In this document: positions 1-6,244 of the stretch, one piece after another
How positions within the stretch are numbered: position 1 is the first letter of the stretch
Layout of the letters: each line of letters opens with the position of its first letter
Assembly: GCA_014859225.1 (NCBI GenBank)
Contig: JACUUP010000023.1
Location: 1 to 15,559, forward strand
Direction of reading: 5' to 3'
Origin: Candidatus Aerophobota bacterium
Lineage (GTDB): Bacteria > Aerophobota > Aerophobia > Aerophobales > B3-G15
DNA length: 15,559 bases
The notes under the pieces: generated by a model
The model's database searches: none
What the model saw: only the letters and a program-made list of their open reading frames with translations
What the model was told of the DNA's origin: nothing
Position numbers and translations under genes: made by a program

Positions 1-20
1 CCCTGGAGTTTATCTAACAT
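1..20 (-). CDS. secY: Preprotein translocase subunit SecY, N-terminal fragment (cut by window edge)
   Basis: Only the first six complete codons are present, reading MLDKLQ, before the window ends. An ATG at 18-20 overlaps the rplO TAG stop and is preceded by a GGAGG Shine-Dalgarno at 28-32 with 7 nt spacing. SecY is the gene that normally follows rplO in the spc operon, and a short hydrophilic start of this sort, ahead of the first membrane segment, is typical of the family. SecY forms the channel of the Sec translocon in the inner membrane. The start is seen directly. The product name rests on gene order plus this short N-terminus, so the rest of the gene must be read from the adjoining sequence. 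Confidence 0.7.
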
Positions 21-457
21 TTGATAACCTCCGCATCTCCTCCTGCTTCTTCAATTTTTTTCTTTGCTGCATGAGAAAAGGAATGAGCTTTTACATGCAG
101 GGATTTATTCAATATACCATTTCCCAGAACCTTAATTTTTTCAATATTTTTAACAAAACCCTTTTCCCTCAGAAAAACAGGGTCAACAACTGTATTATCC
201 TCTACTATATTTAAATCAGTCACATTCACAATTTCAAATTCTTCCCTTTGAACAGGATGAAAACCTCTTTTAGGGAGTCTGCGGGTTAAAGGCATCTGAC
301 CTCCCTCAAACCAGGGATATACCTTTCCTCGCCCACGAGATTTTTGTCCCTTATGACCCCGGGTAGAAGTTTTCCCGTGACCTGAGCCTGGCCCTCTACC
401 CACCCTTTTTCTCTTATGGATAGCTCCAGAAGGAGGCTTAAGTATCTTGAGATTCAC
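14..457 (-). CDS. rplO: 50S ribosomal protein L15
   Basis: L15 is a late-assembly protein of the large subunit that threads a long basic extension into 23S rRNA. The 147-residue product has the family's Gly/Arg/Lys-rich N-terminal extension (about residues 15-44) and then the signature [17 protein letters not shown] (50-66). The start is GTG at 455-457. The upstream frame soon meets a stop, and an AAGG-type ribosome binding site lies 9-10 nt away inside rpsE. The gene overlaps the end of rpsE by 20 nt, which leaves no room for rpmD (L30), its usual upstream neighbour. It ends in TAG, overlapped by the secY start. Length and motifs are normal for the family. Confidence 0.97.
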   Translation of the reverse strand: MNLKILKPPSGAIHKRKRVGRGPGSGHGKTSTRGHKGQKSRGRGKVYPWFEGGQMPLTRRLPKRGFHPVQREEFEIVNVTDLNIVEDNTVVDPVFLREKGFVKNIEKIKVLGNGILNKSLHVKAHSFSHAAKKKIEEAGGDAEVIKC

Positions 458-971
458 TTTGTCTATCCTTTTTTCCCCTTAATTTAAAAATTTCCTGTGG
501 ATGTTTTAAGCTCTTCAATCCCTCAAGGGTAGCTTTAGCTAAATTGAGAGAATTATTGCTACCAAGCGATTTGGTCAAAATATCCCTTATGCCGGCAAGC
601 TCAACTATAGCCCTCACTGCTTCTCCCGCAATAACTCCTGTTCCTGGAGAAGCCGGTTTTAAAAGAACTTTTGAAGCCTTGAACTTTCCCGTAACCTCGT
701 GAGGAATAGTACCGTTCATTAGAGGAACCCGAATGAAGTTTTTCTTAGCTTCACGACGCCCCTTGTTAATAGCAAGTAAAAGTTCTCTTGCCTTACCTAA
801 CCCTAAACCAACCCATCCATTTCTATTTCCCACCACCACCAGAGCATTAAATCCTATTTTTCGACCGCCTTTAACTACTGTGAAAACTCTTCTAACCCTT
901 ATAAGCTTATCTTCCAGTTCTCCGATTTCCTCTGGTAGCCCTAAAAGCTCCTCAGTTACTTCTATTTGCAT
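438..971 (-). CDS. rpsE: 30S ribosomal protein S5
   Basis: S5 lies at the mRNA entry side of the small subunit and affects decoding fidelity and spectinomycin response. The N-terminal double-stranded-RNA-binding-like domain (about 19-85) contains the loop KGGRK (34-38) followed by [12 protein letters not shown]. The C-terminal domain has the conserved GTIPHEV (87-93), [14 protein letters not shown] (103-116) and [11 protein letters not shown] (130-140). At 177 residues, with a short polar tail after about residue 165, it is within family range. The ATG start has an AAGGGG ribosome binding site 5 nt upstream. The TAA stop lies inside rplO, so the two genes are probably translationally coupled. 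I see nothing abnormal in the core. Confidence 0.98.
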   Translation of the reverse strand: MQIEVTEELLGLPEEIGELEDKLIRVRRVFTVVKGGRKIGFNALVVVGNRNGWVGLGLGKARELLLAINKGRREAKKNFIRVPLMNGTIPHEVTGKFKASKVLLKPASPGTGVIAGEAVRAIVELAGIRDILTKSLGSNNSLNLAKATLEGLKSLKHPQEIFKLRGKKDRQSESQDT

Positions 972-988
972 TTTAACCCCTTAACATA

Positions 989-1357
989 TTAAAATTCAAT
1001 TTCCTTTTCTCTTATCCCTTCAGCAAGGGCTTTAACTATACCATGGTAAGGATAGCCACTTCTATCTAAAACTAACCTTTTTATACCCTTATCTGCAATA
1101 ATCTTTCCCAAGTCTTGCCCAATTTTCCTGGCAACACCTGCACTCTTGCAGTTCTGCTTATCCTTTTCTTTGTATTTGATAGATGATGCAGATGCAACTG
1201 TCACCCCTCTTATATCATCTACTAATTGAGCATAAATATAGCGGTTGCTCTTATATACACAAAGACGTGGTTTATCGTAAGTCCCCTCTATCTTCTTCCT
1301 TATCCTCTTTTTTCTTCTTTCTCTTGCCCGTATCTTTTCTTTTGGTGATAAAGCCAT
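989..1357 (-). CDS. rplR: 50S ribosomal protein L18
   Basis: L18 binds 5S rRNA together with L5 and helps dock it in the central protuberance. The 122-residue protein has the expected very basic N-terminus (RARERRKKRIRKK, about 11-23), the core RLCVYKSNRYIYAQLVDD and the C-terminal signature KRLVLDRSGYPYHGIVKALAEGIRE. The ATG start is preceded by AAAGGA at 6 nt spacing. It sits between rplF and rpsE as in the standard spc operon, 17 nt before rpsE. Length and motifs are typical. Confidence 0.97.
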   Translation of the reverse strand: MALSPKEKIRARERRKKRIRKKIEGTYDKPRLCVYKSNRYIYAQLVDDIRGVTVASASSIKYKEKDKQNCKSAGVARKIGQDLGKIIADKGIKRLVLDRSGYPYHGIVKALAEGIREKEIEF

Positions 1358-1383
1358 TATTTATCCTTTCAGGGTTTTTCAGA

Positions 1384-1401
1384 GCTCTCTAAATAGAGAA
1401 C
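1384..1401 (-). other. Small RNA hairpin in the rplF-rplR gap
   Basis: The 52-nt gap between rplF and rplR (1358-1409) holds an inverted repeat: arms 1384-1390 and 1395-1401 with a 4-nt AAAT (plus-strand) loop. In the minus-strand transcript this gives 7 base pairs, one of them U-G. No run of U follows, so it does not look like an intrinsic terminator. It may be an mRNA stabiliser, a processing site or chance; the function is unknown. Confidence 0.35.
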
Positions 1402-1409
1402 TAACGTAA

Positions 1410-1958
1410 CTAGCCCTTGGTTCCCAGGGCAGCTTTGCCCACCTTCAGCTTTACAACTTCATCTTTGTATCGTACCCCTTTTCCCTTATATGGTTCAGGC
1501 TTTCTCAGGCTCCTTATCTGAGCAGCTACCTGTCCTACCTTCTGTTTGTTGCATCCTGAAACTCTTATAGTAGTGGCATCAGGAACCTCAAGCTTTATCT
1601 CCTCTGGTGGCGTATATTCCACAGGATGAGAAAATCCTAAGTTCAGGATGAGCTTTTCGCCCTCCAATCTTGCTCTGTAACCCATACCCACAATCTTTAA
1701 TTCTTTCTGGTATCCTTCAGATACACCCTTTATCATATTAGAAATTAAACTACGGATGGTTCCATGTAAAGCTTTACTCTGTTTATCTTCTCTTAACCTG
1801 TCAACTGCAATCTCGGCACCTTCAATGCTCACTTTAAGGCAGGAAGGATATGTTTGAGTAAGCTCTCCTTTAGAACCTTTAACAGTTACCTTGCTATCTT
1901 TAATAAAAACTCCCACCTTCTGGGGAACAGGAATTGGTTTTTTCCCAACTCGGGACAT
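1410..1958 (-). CDS. rplF: 50S ribosomal protein L6
   Basis: L6 sits at the base of the L7/L12 stalk next to the sarcin-ricin loop and the factor-binding site. The 182-residue product begins MSRVGKKPIPVPQKV, as in most bacteria, and carries the two tandem alpha/beta L6 domains (about 1-82 and 83-170). The universally conserved PEPYKGKGVRYKDE lies near the C-terminus. The ATG has an AAAGGAG ribosome binding site 7 nt upstream, positioned 15 nt after the rpsH stop. It follows rpsH and precedes rplR as expected. Length is normal (family about 175-185). Confidence 0.98.
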   Translation of the reverse strand: MSRVGKKPIPVPQKVGVFIKDSKVTVKGSKGELTQTYPSCLKVSIEGAEIAVDRLREDKQSKALHGTIRSLISNMIKGVSEGYQKELKIVGMGYRARLEGEKLILNLGFSHPVEYTPPEEIKLEVPDATTIRVSGCNKQKVGQVAAQIRSLRKPEPYKGKGVRYKDEVVKLKVGKAALGTKG

Positions 1959-1973
1959 TGAATAGCTCCTTTA

Positions 1974-2369
1974 TTACCAGATATAACAGAGAACCTCTCC
2001 TCCTACCCCAAATCTCCTGGCTTTTTCTCCTGAAAGAATACCCCTGGGAGTAGAAAGAATGCATATGCCCAGTCCACTGCGCACTCTAGGAATCTCATCT
2101 TTTTTAACATAAAATCTTCTTCCCGATTTGCTCACTCTCTCTAAATGAGTAATTACTCTTTCCTTATCATGAGAGTATCTCAAATGCAGCTCTATAGATT
2201 TCTTCCCCTCTTCTGTTTTTATCCTGTATCCTTCAATATACCCTTCTTCAGCTAAAACCGCGCCTATAGACTCCTTAACTTTAGCGAAAGGAAGTACAAC
2301 CGTTTCTTTATAAACCATATTAGCATTTCTAATCCGGGTTAGAAAATCGGCAATTGGATCGGTCTGCAT
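1974..2369 (-). CDS. rpsH: 30S ribosomal protein S8
   Basis: S8 binds the central domain of 16S rRNA and, in enterobacteria, also represses the spc operon. The 131-residue protein starts [16 protein letters not shown] and ends with the signature [26 protein letters not shown] region (the last two dozen or so residues), both diagnostic of S8. The ATG has an AGGGG ribosome binding site at 5 nt spacing. I could not recognise an S8-type mRNA operator near rplE, so regulation of this operon by S8 is not claimed here. Confidence 0.98.
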   Translation of the reverse strand: MQTDPIADFLTRIRNANMVYKETVVLPFAKVKESIGAVLAEEGYIEGYRIKTEEGKKSIELHLRYSHDKERVITHLERVSKSGRRFYVKKDEIPRVRSGLGICILSTPRGILSGEKARRFGVGGEVLCYIW

Positions 2370-2403
2370 CTTATCCCCTTTTTCCTATTTAGTTATTTTG
2401 CAA

Positions 2404-2589
2404 TTACCAGCTCGCCTTCCTGATACCGGGAAGATATCCCTTGTGAGCTAACTCTCGGAAACATAACCTACAAAGACCAAAATGGCGAATGTATCCTCGA
2501 GACCGCCCACAGCGGGCACATCTATTATACTTTCGAACCTTAAATTTTGCTTCCCTTTTGTTTTTCTCAATTAGAGCTTTTCTTGCCAT
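2404..2589 (-). CDS. rpsN: 30S ribosomal protein S14, zinc-binding type (S14Z)
   Basis: S14 is a small protein of the 30S head. This is the short zinc form: 61 residues, [20 protein letters not shown] followed by a zinc ribbon with Cys24, Cys27, Cys40 and Cys43 and the ending GIRKASW. The frame is open six codons further upstream (ATG at 2607). I chose the ATG at 2587-2589 because it gives the standard 61-residue length and N-terminus and has a GGTGG ribosome binding site 6 nt away. The zinc form is typical of Gram-positive and many deep-branching lineages; the longer zinc-free form of proteobacteria is absent here. Some databases call this gene rpsZ. Confidence 0.96.
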   Translation of the reverse strand: MARKALIEKNKREAKFKVRKYNRCARCGRSRGYIRHFGLCRLCFRELAHKGYLPGIRKASW

Positions 2590-2624
2590 ATTTAACCACC
2601 ATTCCAATCATTCTTTACAATAAT

Positions 2625-2656
2625 TTATTATAATAATTATAATTGCCCTTTGCTAA
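2625..2656 (-). promoter_or_regulatory. Possible weak internal promoter before rpsN
   Basis: The very AT-rich gap between rplE and rpsN, extending into the last codons of rplE, contains two TATAAT hexamers on the minus strand (2636-2641 and 2627-2632). The second is within a 12-bp perfect palindrome (2625-2636). A TTAGCA at 2651-2656 is 18 bp upstream of the second hexamer and matches 4 of 6 bases of a sigma-70 -35 box. AT-rich DNA produces such matches by chance, so this is only a candidate. Confidence 0.22.
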
Positions 2657-3185
2657 AAGGCATACCTAATTTCTGGAGAAGCTTTTTAGCCTCTTCATCA
2701 CTCTTTGCAGTAGTTACAATGCTTACTGAAAGACCCGCCAGCTTGGAAGCACTCTGATAATCTGCTTCGGGAAATATCATATGGTCTCTCAAGCCCAGGG
2801 TAAAGTTCCCCTTGCCATCAAAAAGCTTGTCAGAGAATCCCTGAAAATCACGAATACGGGGCATTGTCAGGTTAAATAGCCGGTCTAAAAACTCATACAT
2901 CCTGTTTCCTCGTAGGGTAACCTTACAACCAATTACCATACCTTTTCTAAGATTGAATCCAGCAATTGATTTCTTAGCTTTCGTTACAACAGGTGCCTGA
3001 CCCGTAATGATAGATAAAGAACTCTTAGCAAGGTCCATCAACTTAGTGTCAGTTTTTGCTTTACCTAACCCTATATTTACACAAACCTTCTCCACGCGGG
3101 GAACCCTCATAGGATTATCTAAACCTAATTCCTGCATTAGCTGAGGTACAACTTCGGTTTTATAAAGCTCTTTTAATCGCGTCAT
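2637..3185 (-). CDS. rplE: 50S ribosomal protein L5
   Basis: L5 binds 5S rRNA in the central protuberance and contacts P-site tRNA. The product starts MTRLKELYKTEVVPQLM and carries the conserved PRVEKVCVNIGLG, GQAPVVTKAKKSIAGFNLRKG and the MPRIRDFQGFS segment, with PEADYQS further on. The frame could open two codons earlier at a TTG (3189-3191), but the AAAGGA ribosome binding site directly abuts that TTG, leaving no spacing. It sits 6 nt from the ATG at 3183-3185, so the ATG is the better start, giving 182 residues. It lies 10 nt after rplX, as in the canonical spc operon. Confidence 0.97.
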   Translation of the reverse strand: MTRLKELYKTEVVPQLMQELGLDNPMRVPRVEKVCVNIGLGKAKTDTKLMDLAKSSLSIITGQAPVVTKAKKSIAGFNLRKGMVIGCKVTLRGNRMYEFLDRLFNLTMPRIRDFQGFSDKLFDGKGNFTLGLRDHMIFPEADYQSASKLAGLSVSIVTTAKSDEEAKKLLQKLGMPFSKGQL

Positions 3186-3195
3186 TGTCAATCCT

Positions 3196-3522
3196 TTAGT
3201 CTATAACCTCTCCACATTTCTTGCATGTTCTAAGCTTTTCTTTTTCTCCTTCCTCCAGCAAAGTTATCTTCGTCCCGATTCTTGTTCTCTTGCCGCAGCG
3301 AGGACAAACAAGCATCACTTTGCAGGCAGGAAGCGGAGCCTCTCTTTCAACTATACCACTTTCTTGACCTCTTTTTTGAGCTCTGACATGCCGTTTGGTG
3401 ATATTAAGTCCCTGTATTACTACCTTATCCTCCTCAGGTATTCGTTCAATTACTTTACCTACTTTCCCTCTGTCTTTCCCCGAAATGACAACCACTTCAT
3501 CTCCCATCTTTACCCTGGACAT
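3196..3522 (-). CDS. rplX: 50S ribosomal protein L24, zinc-ribbon type
   Basis: L24 is an assembly-initiator protein binding the 5' region of 23S rRNA near the exit tunnel. The 108-residue protein has an N-terminal KOW domain ([18 protein letters not shown], about 7-24) and a C-terminal zinc ribbon with Cys73-Pro-Arg-Cys76 and Cys100-Lys-Lys-Cys103. These four cysteines are retained in some lineages and lost in others such as Bacillus. The ATG at 3520-3522 has GAGGT about 4-5 nt upstream. The gene begins right after the hairpin in the rplN-rplX gap, so its translation could be affected by that structure (inference). Confidence 0.97.
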   Translation of the reverse strand: MSRVKMGDEVVVISGKDRGKVGKVIERIPEEDKVVIQGLNITKRHVRAQKRGQESGIVEREAPLPACKVMLVCPRCGKRTRIGTKITLLEEGEKEKLRTCKKCGEVID

Positions 3523-3544
3523 AACTACCTCTTTATTTAGTTCA

Positions 3545-3593
3545 TAGTTGATAGCTCATAGCTCGCATAGGTTTTGCTATCAGCTATCAGCTA
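3545..3593 (-). repeat. Heptamer-repeat hairpin between rplN and rplX
   Basis: The largest gap in the window (3523-3597, 75 nt) is mostly one inverted repeat. The left arm 3545-3562 and right arm 3576-3593 (gctatcagctatcagcta) are complementary at 16 of 18 positions around a 13-nt loop. Each arm has a 7-nt period, a tandem of GCTATCA units (TAGCTGA on the minus strand) with small changes. Such short-period palindromes resemble dispersed intergenic repeats seen in many bacterial genomes. No U-run follows the stem, and the operon continues, so a terminator is unlikely. The structure ends about 22 nt before the rplX start. Confidence 0.8.
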
Positions 3594-3597
3594 TTAT

Positions 3598-3966
3598 TTA
3601 AAGCACCTCCGGGGCAAGAGAAATTATCTTCATGAAATTCTTATCCCGTAGCTCCCTTGTCACAGGTCCAAATATGCGTGTACCTTTAGGATTCCCCGTA
3701 TTATCAATAATTACTCCCGCATTATCATCAAACCTTATGTATGTCCCGTCCTTTCGTCTTATCTCCTTTTTTGTCCTCACCACTACTAATTTCACCACCT
3801 CACCCTTGGGTATGTCAGAATTAGGAATAGTTTTCTTAACCGAAGCTACAATGACATCTCCAATACTTGCATATCTACGGGAGGAGCCTCCTAACATTCC
3901 AATGCACATTACCTTCTTCGCACCCGAGTTATCTGCTACTGAAAGCTGTGTTCTGAGCTGTATCAT
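3598..3966 (-). CDS. rplN: 50S ribosomal protein L14
   Basis: L14 forms part of the intersubunit bridge region with 16S rRNA and is the binding site of the silencing factor RsfS. The 122-residue product matches the family end to end: [58 protein letters not shown], and the C-terminal signature [20 protein letters not shown]. The ATG at 3964-3966 has only a weak GAGA-type ribosome binding site, with 25 nt separating it from the rpsQ stop. Length is exactly typical. Confidence 0.98.
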   Translation of the reverse strand: MIQLRTQLSVADNSGAKKVMCIGMLGGSSRRYASIGDVIVASVKKTIPNSDIPKGEVVKLVVVRTKKEIRRKDGTYIRFDDNAGVIIDNTGNPKGTRIFGPVTRELRDKNFMKIISLAPEVL

Positions 3967-3991
3967 TTATTTTCTCTTTTAGTTTTGTTTT

Positions 3992-4243
3992 TTATTCTTT
4001 TCTTTTCACTATTTCAATTACCATCCAATGTTTTTCTCTGGATAGAGGTCTCGTCTCTTCTAACCTTACGATATCGCCTATCCCGCACTCATTTTTCCCG
4101 TCATGTGCCTTAACTTTTTTTTTCTTTCTCAAGGTTTTACTATAAAAAGGATGCGAAACTGTCCGCTCAAGCTCAACTACCACAGTCTTATCCATCCTGT
4201 TGCCAACTACCATTCCTTCTCTAACTTTAGAACCTTTTGTCAA
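3992..4243 (-). CDS. rpsQ: 30S ribosomal protein S17
   Basis: S17 is a primary 16S rRNA-binding protein with an OB fold. The 83-residue product has the family pattern KVREGMVVGNRMDKTVVVELERTVSHPFYSKTLRKKKK, here split across residues 6-43, and later DIVRLEETRPLSREKHW. The start is TTG at 4241-4243, preceded by AGAGGAG at 6 nt spacing. The 11-residue stretch before MVVGNRMDKT is present in homologues, so a start at the internal Met11 would be too short. The gap to rpmC is 1 nt, suggesting coupled translation. Confidence 0.96.
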   Translation of the reverse strand: MTKGSKVREGMVVGNRMDKTVVVELERTVSHPFYSKTLRKKKKVKAHDGKNECGIGDIVRLEETRPLSREKHWMVIEIVKRKE

Positions 4244-4244
4244 T

Positions 4245-4460
4245 TTAAGCTCCTCTATTTATCCCTAATTCTTTTTCCCTTAATAACGTTTTTATTCGTG
4301 CTATATCCTTCCTCGCCTTCTCTATTTTAGAAGGAGTGGTCATTCTGCCATGATGCATCTCTATTCTCAAATCTAAAAACTCATTCTCAAGCTGTTTTAA
4401 TCTATCAAGCAAATCTCTCTCCTCTAGCTGCCTCAAATCATCCATGTTTATATCGCTCAT
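4245..4460 (-). CDS. rpmC: 50S ribosomal protein L29
   Basis: L29 is a small two-helix protein by the polypeptide exit tunnel, part of the docking site for trigger factor and SRP. The 71-residue protein has the helical hairpin pattern [20 protein letters not shown] and the family motif with [27 protein letters not shown] following it. I chose the ATG at 4458-4460, which overlaps the rplP stop in an ATGA arrangement and has GAGG at 7 nt spacing. The internal Met6 has no ribosome binding site. Order rplP-rpmC-rpsQ is standard. Confidence 0.96.
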   Translation of the reverse strand: MSDINMDDLRQLEERDLLDRLKQLENEFLDLRIEMHHGRMTTPSKIEKARKDIARIKTLLREKELGINRGA

Positions 4461-4879
4461 ACCAGAACCTCGTGCGTGGAGATAAACTTTGTCTTTATAG
4501 AAAGTTTATAAGAGGCTAAATTAAGAGCATCTCTTGCTCTTGCTTCTTCAACACCTCCAATCTCAAAAAGCACTCTTCCTGGTCGAACAACTGCCACCCA
4601 AAAAGCGGTATCTCCTTTTCCTTTGCCCATTCTTGTCTCTAAGGGTTTTTTGCTAACAGGTTTATCGGGAAAAATCCTAATCCAGAGTCTTCCCGTATGT
4701 TTCAAACTGCGCACAATAGTAACGCGAGCAGATTCTATCTGACGAGCAGTTACCCATCCTCCCTCCCGGGCAAGTAAGCCATATTCTCCAAAACTTAATC
4801 GCGAACCACTGCTCGCCACTCCTTTAATACTGCCCCTTTGCATTTTTCGGTACTTAACTCTTTTCGGCTGTAGCGGCAT
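4457..4879 (-). CDS. rplP: 50S ribosomal protein L16
   Basis: L16 lies between the peptidyl transferase centre and the A-site tRNA elbow. The 140-residue product carries [12 protein letters not shown] near the start, FGEYGLLA (30-37), [24 protein letters not shown] (about 66-89, including Arg83, the position hydroxylated in E. coli L16) and [14 protein letters not shown]. The ATG at 4877-4879 is inside the end of rpsC, giving a 26-nt overlap, and an AAGGAG site lies 10 nt upstream. The start agrees with the usual N-terminus of the family. Confidence 0.97.
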   Translation of the reverse strand: MPLQPKRVKYRKMQRGSIKGVASSGSRLSFGEYGLLAREGGWVTARQIESARVTIVRSLKHTGRLWIRIFPDKPVSKKPLETRMGKGKGDTAFWVAVVRPGRVLFEIGGVEEARARDALNLASYKLSIKTKFISTHEVLV

Positions 4880-5546
4880 CTTCTTCTAACTCCTTCCCTG
4901 GTAAATTTTCTGCAGAAGGAAGCAAATCACCTTTATAAATCCAAACTTTAACACCAATACATCCATATGTAGTGTGAGCTGTAGAGGACCCATAATCAAT
5001 ATTGGCTCTTAAAGTATGTAGAGGAATTTTACCTTCCTTCGTCCACTCTTTCCTGGCTATCTCTGTTCCTCCTATTCTCCCTTTACACATCACCTTCACT
5101 CCTAATGCTCCACGATCCAAGGCTCTTGAAATAGCTTCTCTCATTGCTCTTTTAGTACTAATCCTTCTTCCTAATTGAAAAGCAATCCTGTCAGCTACTA
5201 TTTGAGCATTAAGTTCTGGTTGGGGAACTTCTTGAACATTTAAAAATATCTTTGCATCAGGAGCATAGCGGGATAACTCCTCTTTTGTCTTATCAATAGT
5301 TTCCCCTTTTTTCCCAATTATTATGCCAGGACGAACGGCAAATATGGTTATCCTCAGTTTGTTGGTAGCTCTTTCTATTAAAATATTAGAAACACTGGCC
5401 TGTTTAAATTTATTTATAAGATGTTCTCTTATCTTAAGATCTGTGTGTAAAAACTTTGCATATTCTTTATTATCGGTATACCAATAAGACTGCCATCCTT
5501 TAACTATACCTATCCTTAACCCTTCTGGATGTATTTTTTGTCCCAA
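4854..5546 (-). CDS. rpsC: 30S ribosomal protein S3
   Basis: S3 lines the mRNA entry tunnel of the 30S subunit. The 230-residue protein starts [13 protein letters not shown]. It has a type II KH domain with the GxxG loop Gly78-Lys-Lys-Gly81 in [12 protein letters not shown], and a C-terminal S3 domain with [20 protein letters not shown] and [13 protein letters not shown]. The start codon is TTG (5544-5546). It is secured by a near-perfect AAGGAGGT Shine-Dalgarno at 5551-5558 (4 nt spacing) and by the invariant MGQK N-terminus. A small hairpin ends within this ribosome binding site. The C-terminal tail overlaps rplP by 26 nt. Confidence 0.98.
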   Translation of the reverse strand: MGQKIHPEGLRIGIVKGWQSYWYTDNKEYAKFLHTDLKIREHLINKFKQASVSNILIERATNKLRITIFAVRPGIIIGKKGETIDKTKEELSRYAPDAKIFLNVQEVPQPELNAQIVADRIAFQLGRRISTKRAMREAISRALDRGALGVKVMCKGRIGGTEIARKEWTKEGKIPLHTLRANIDYGSSTAHTTYGCIGVKVWIYKGDLLPSAENLPGKELEEDAATAEKS

Positions 5547-5550
5547 ACTT

Positions 5551-5577
5551 ACCTCCTTGCAATTTCTAACATTGCAA
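5551..5577 (-). promoter_or_regulatory. rpsC ribosome binding site joined to a hairpin
   Basis: In the 41-nt gap between rplV and rpsC, a perfect 7-bp inverted repeat (plus strand ttgcaat 5557-5563 and attgcaa 5571-5577, 7-nt loop) sits immediately 5' of the rpsC start. The strong Shine-Dalgarno AAGGAGGT (complement of 5551-5558) shares its first two bases with the stem. The start codon behind it is TTG. The stem is weak (mostly A-U), so it could modulate initiation or be incidental. Confidence 0.45.
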
Positions 5578-5587
5578 AATTCTTTTT

Positions 5588-5923
5588 TTAGGCTCTATTT
5601 TCCAGAACAATAGTAATGTGAGAAGTTCTCTTACGCATCAAATCAGCCCTTCCTCTTGCTCTTGGTTTCATCCTCTTTAAAGTAGGTCCTTTATCTACCA
5701 TAGCACTTTTGACAAACAAAGTCTTCTCCGTTAAGTCATGCTTGTTCTTAGCATTGGCTATAGCTGAATTAAGAATATCCTTCATAATATTGCAGGTCTT
5801 TTTTGGAGTTAAAGTTAGAATATTCAAAGCCTCATCTACTGATTTTCCTCTTATTAGAGCGGCAACTTTTTGAGCTTTAAAAGGAGATATCCTTATATAC
5901 TTTCCTGCAGCTCGCACTTCCAT
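5588..5923 (-). CDS. rplV: 50S ribosomal protein L22
   Basis: L22 spans the large subunit; its long beta-hairpin lines the narrowest part of the exit tunnel near L4, where macrolide-resistance changes occur. The protein contains RISPFKAQKVAALIRGKSVDEAL and the hairpin region GPTLKRMKPRARGRADLMRKRTSHI near the C-terminus, with no deletion in the loop. The frame is open to an ATG at 5939-5941. I prefer the ATG at 5921-5923, because it has a GAGG ribosome binding site at 8 nt spacing and gives the usual MEVRA beginning, while the upstream ATG has no site. Product: 111 residues, normal for the family. Confidence 0.95.
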   Translation of the reverse strand: MEVRAAGKYIRISPFKAQKVAALIRGKSVDEALNILTLTPKKTCNIMKDILNSAIANAKNKHDLTEKTLFVKSAMVDKGPTLKRMKPRARGRADLMRKRTSHITIVLENRA

Positions 5924-5949
5924 CTTATCAACCTCACTCATCAGTTAGT

Positions 5950-6234
5950 TTATTTAGGTGCGATAACCCTCCTGGTATGAGCACCGTGACGATCAAATCT
6001 TCGAGTGGGAGCAAATTCTCCTAACTTATGTGCCACCATCTCTTCTGTTATATAAACATTATGAAAATCCTTTCCGTTATGCACAGCAAAGGTAAAACCC
6101 ACAAATTCAGGAATTACAGTAGATCTGCGAGACCATGTTTTAATGGGCTTCTTTTGCCCTTCCTTTTTCATTTTTTCCACTTTCTCCATTAAAGATTCAT
6201 CCACCCATGGCCCTTTTTTAACAGAACGTCCCAT
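5950..6234 (-). CDS. rpsS: 30S ribosomal protein S19
   Basis: S19 is in the 30S head and contacts A-site tRNA and helix 38 of 23S rRNA. The 94-residue product begins [19 protein letters not shown], has [23 protein letters not shown] (about 33-55) and ends [20 protein letters not shown] plus a short tail, all standard. An AGGAGG ribosome binding site lies 6 nt from the ATG. It follows rplB by 10 nt and precedes rplV, the usual S10-operon order. Confidence 0.98.
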   Translation of the reverse strand: MGRSVKKGPWVDESLMEKVEKMKKEGQKKPIKTWSRRSTVIPEFVGFTFAVHNGKDFHNVYITEEMVAHKLGEFAPTRRFDRHGAHTRRVIAPK

Positions 6235-6244
6235 AAACAGCCTC

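Noticed and set aside
3186-3191. TTG start of rplE at 3191
   Set aside because: The ribosome binding site directly touches this codon; spacing is right only for the ATG at 3185.
3541-3600. CRISPR array or intrinsic terminator in the rplN-rplX gap
   Set aside because: The 7-nt units form a palindrome without spacers, and no U-run follows the stem; the operon continues right after it.
3632-3982. Plus-strand open frame of 116 codons opposite rplN
   Set aside because: Lies antisense over almost the entire rplN gene; no family resemblance or ribosome binding site of note.
5924-5941. Longer rplV start at 5941
   Set aside because: No Shine-Dalgarno before it, while the ATG at 5923 has one and matches the usual L22 N-terminus.
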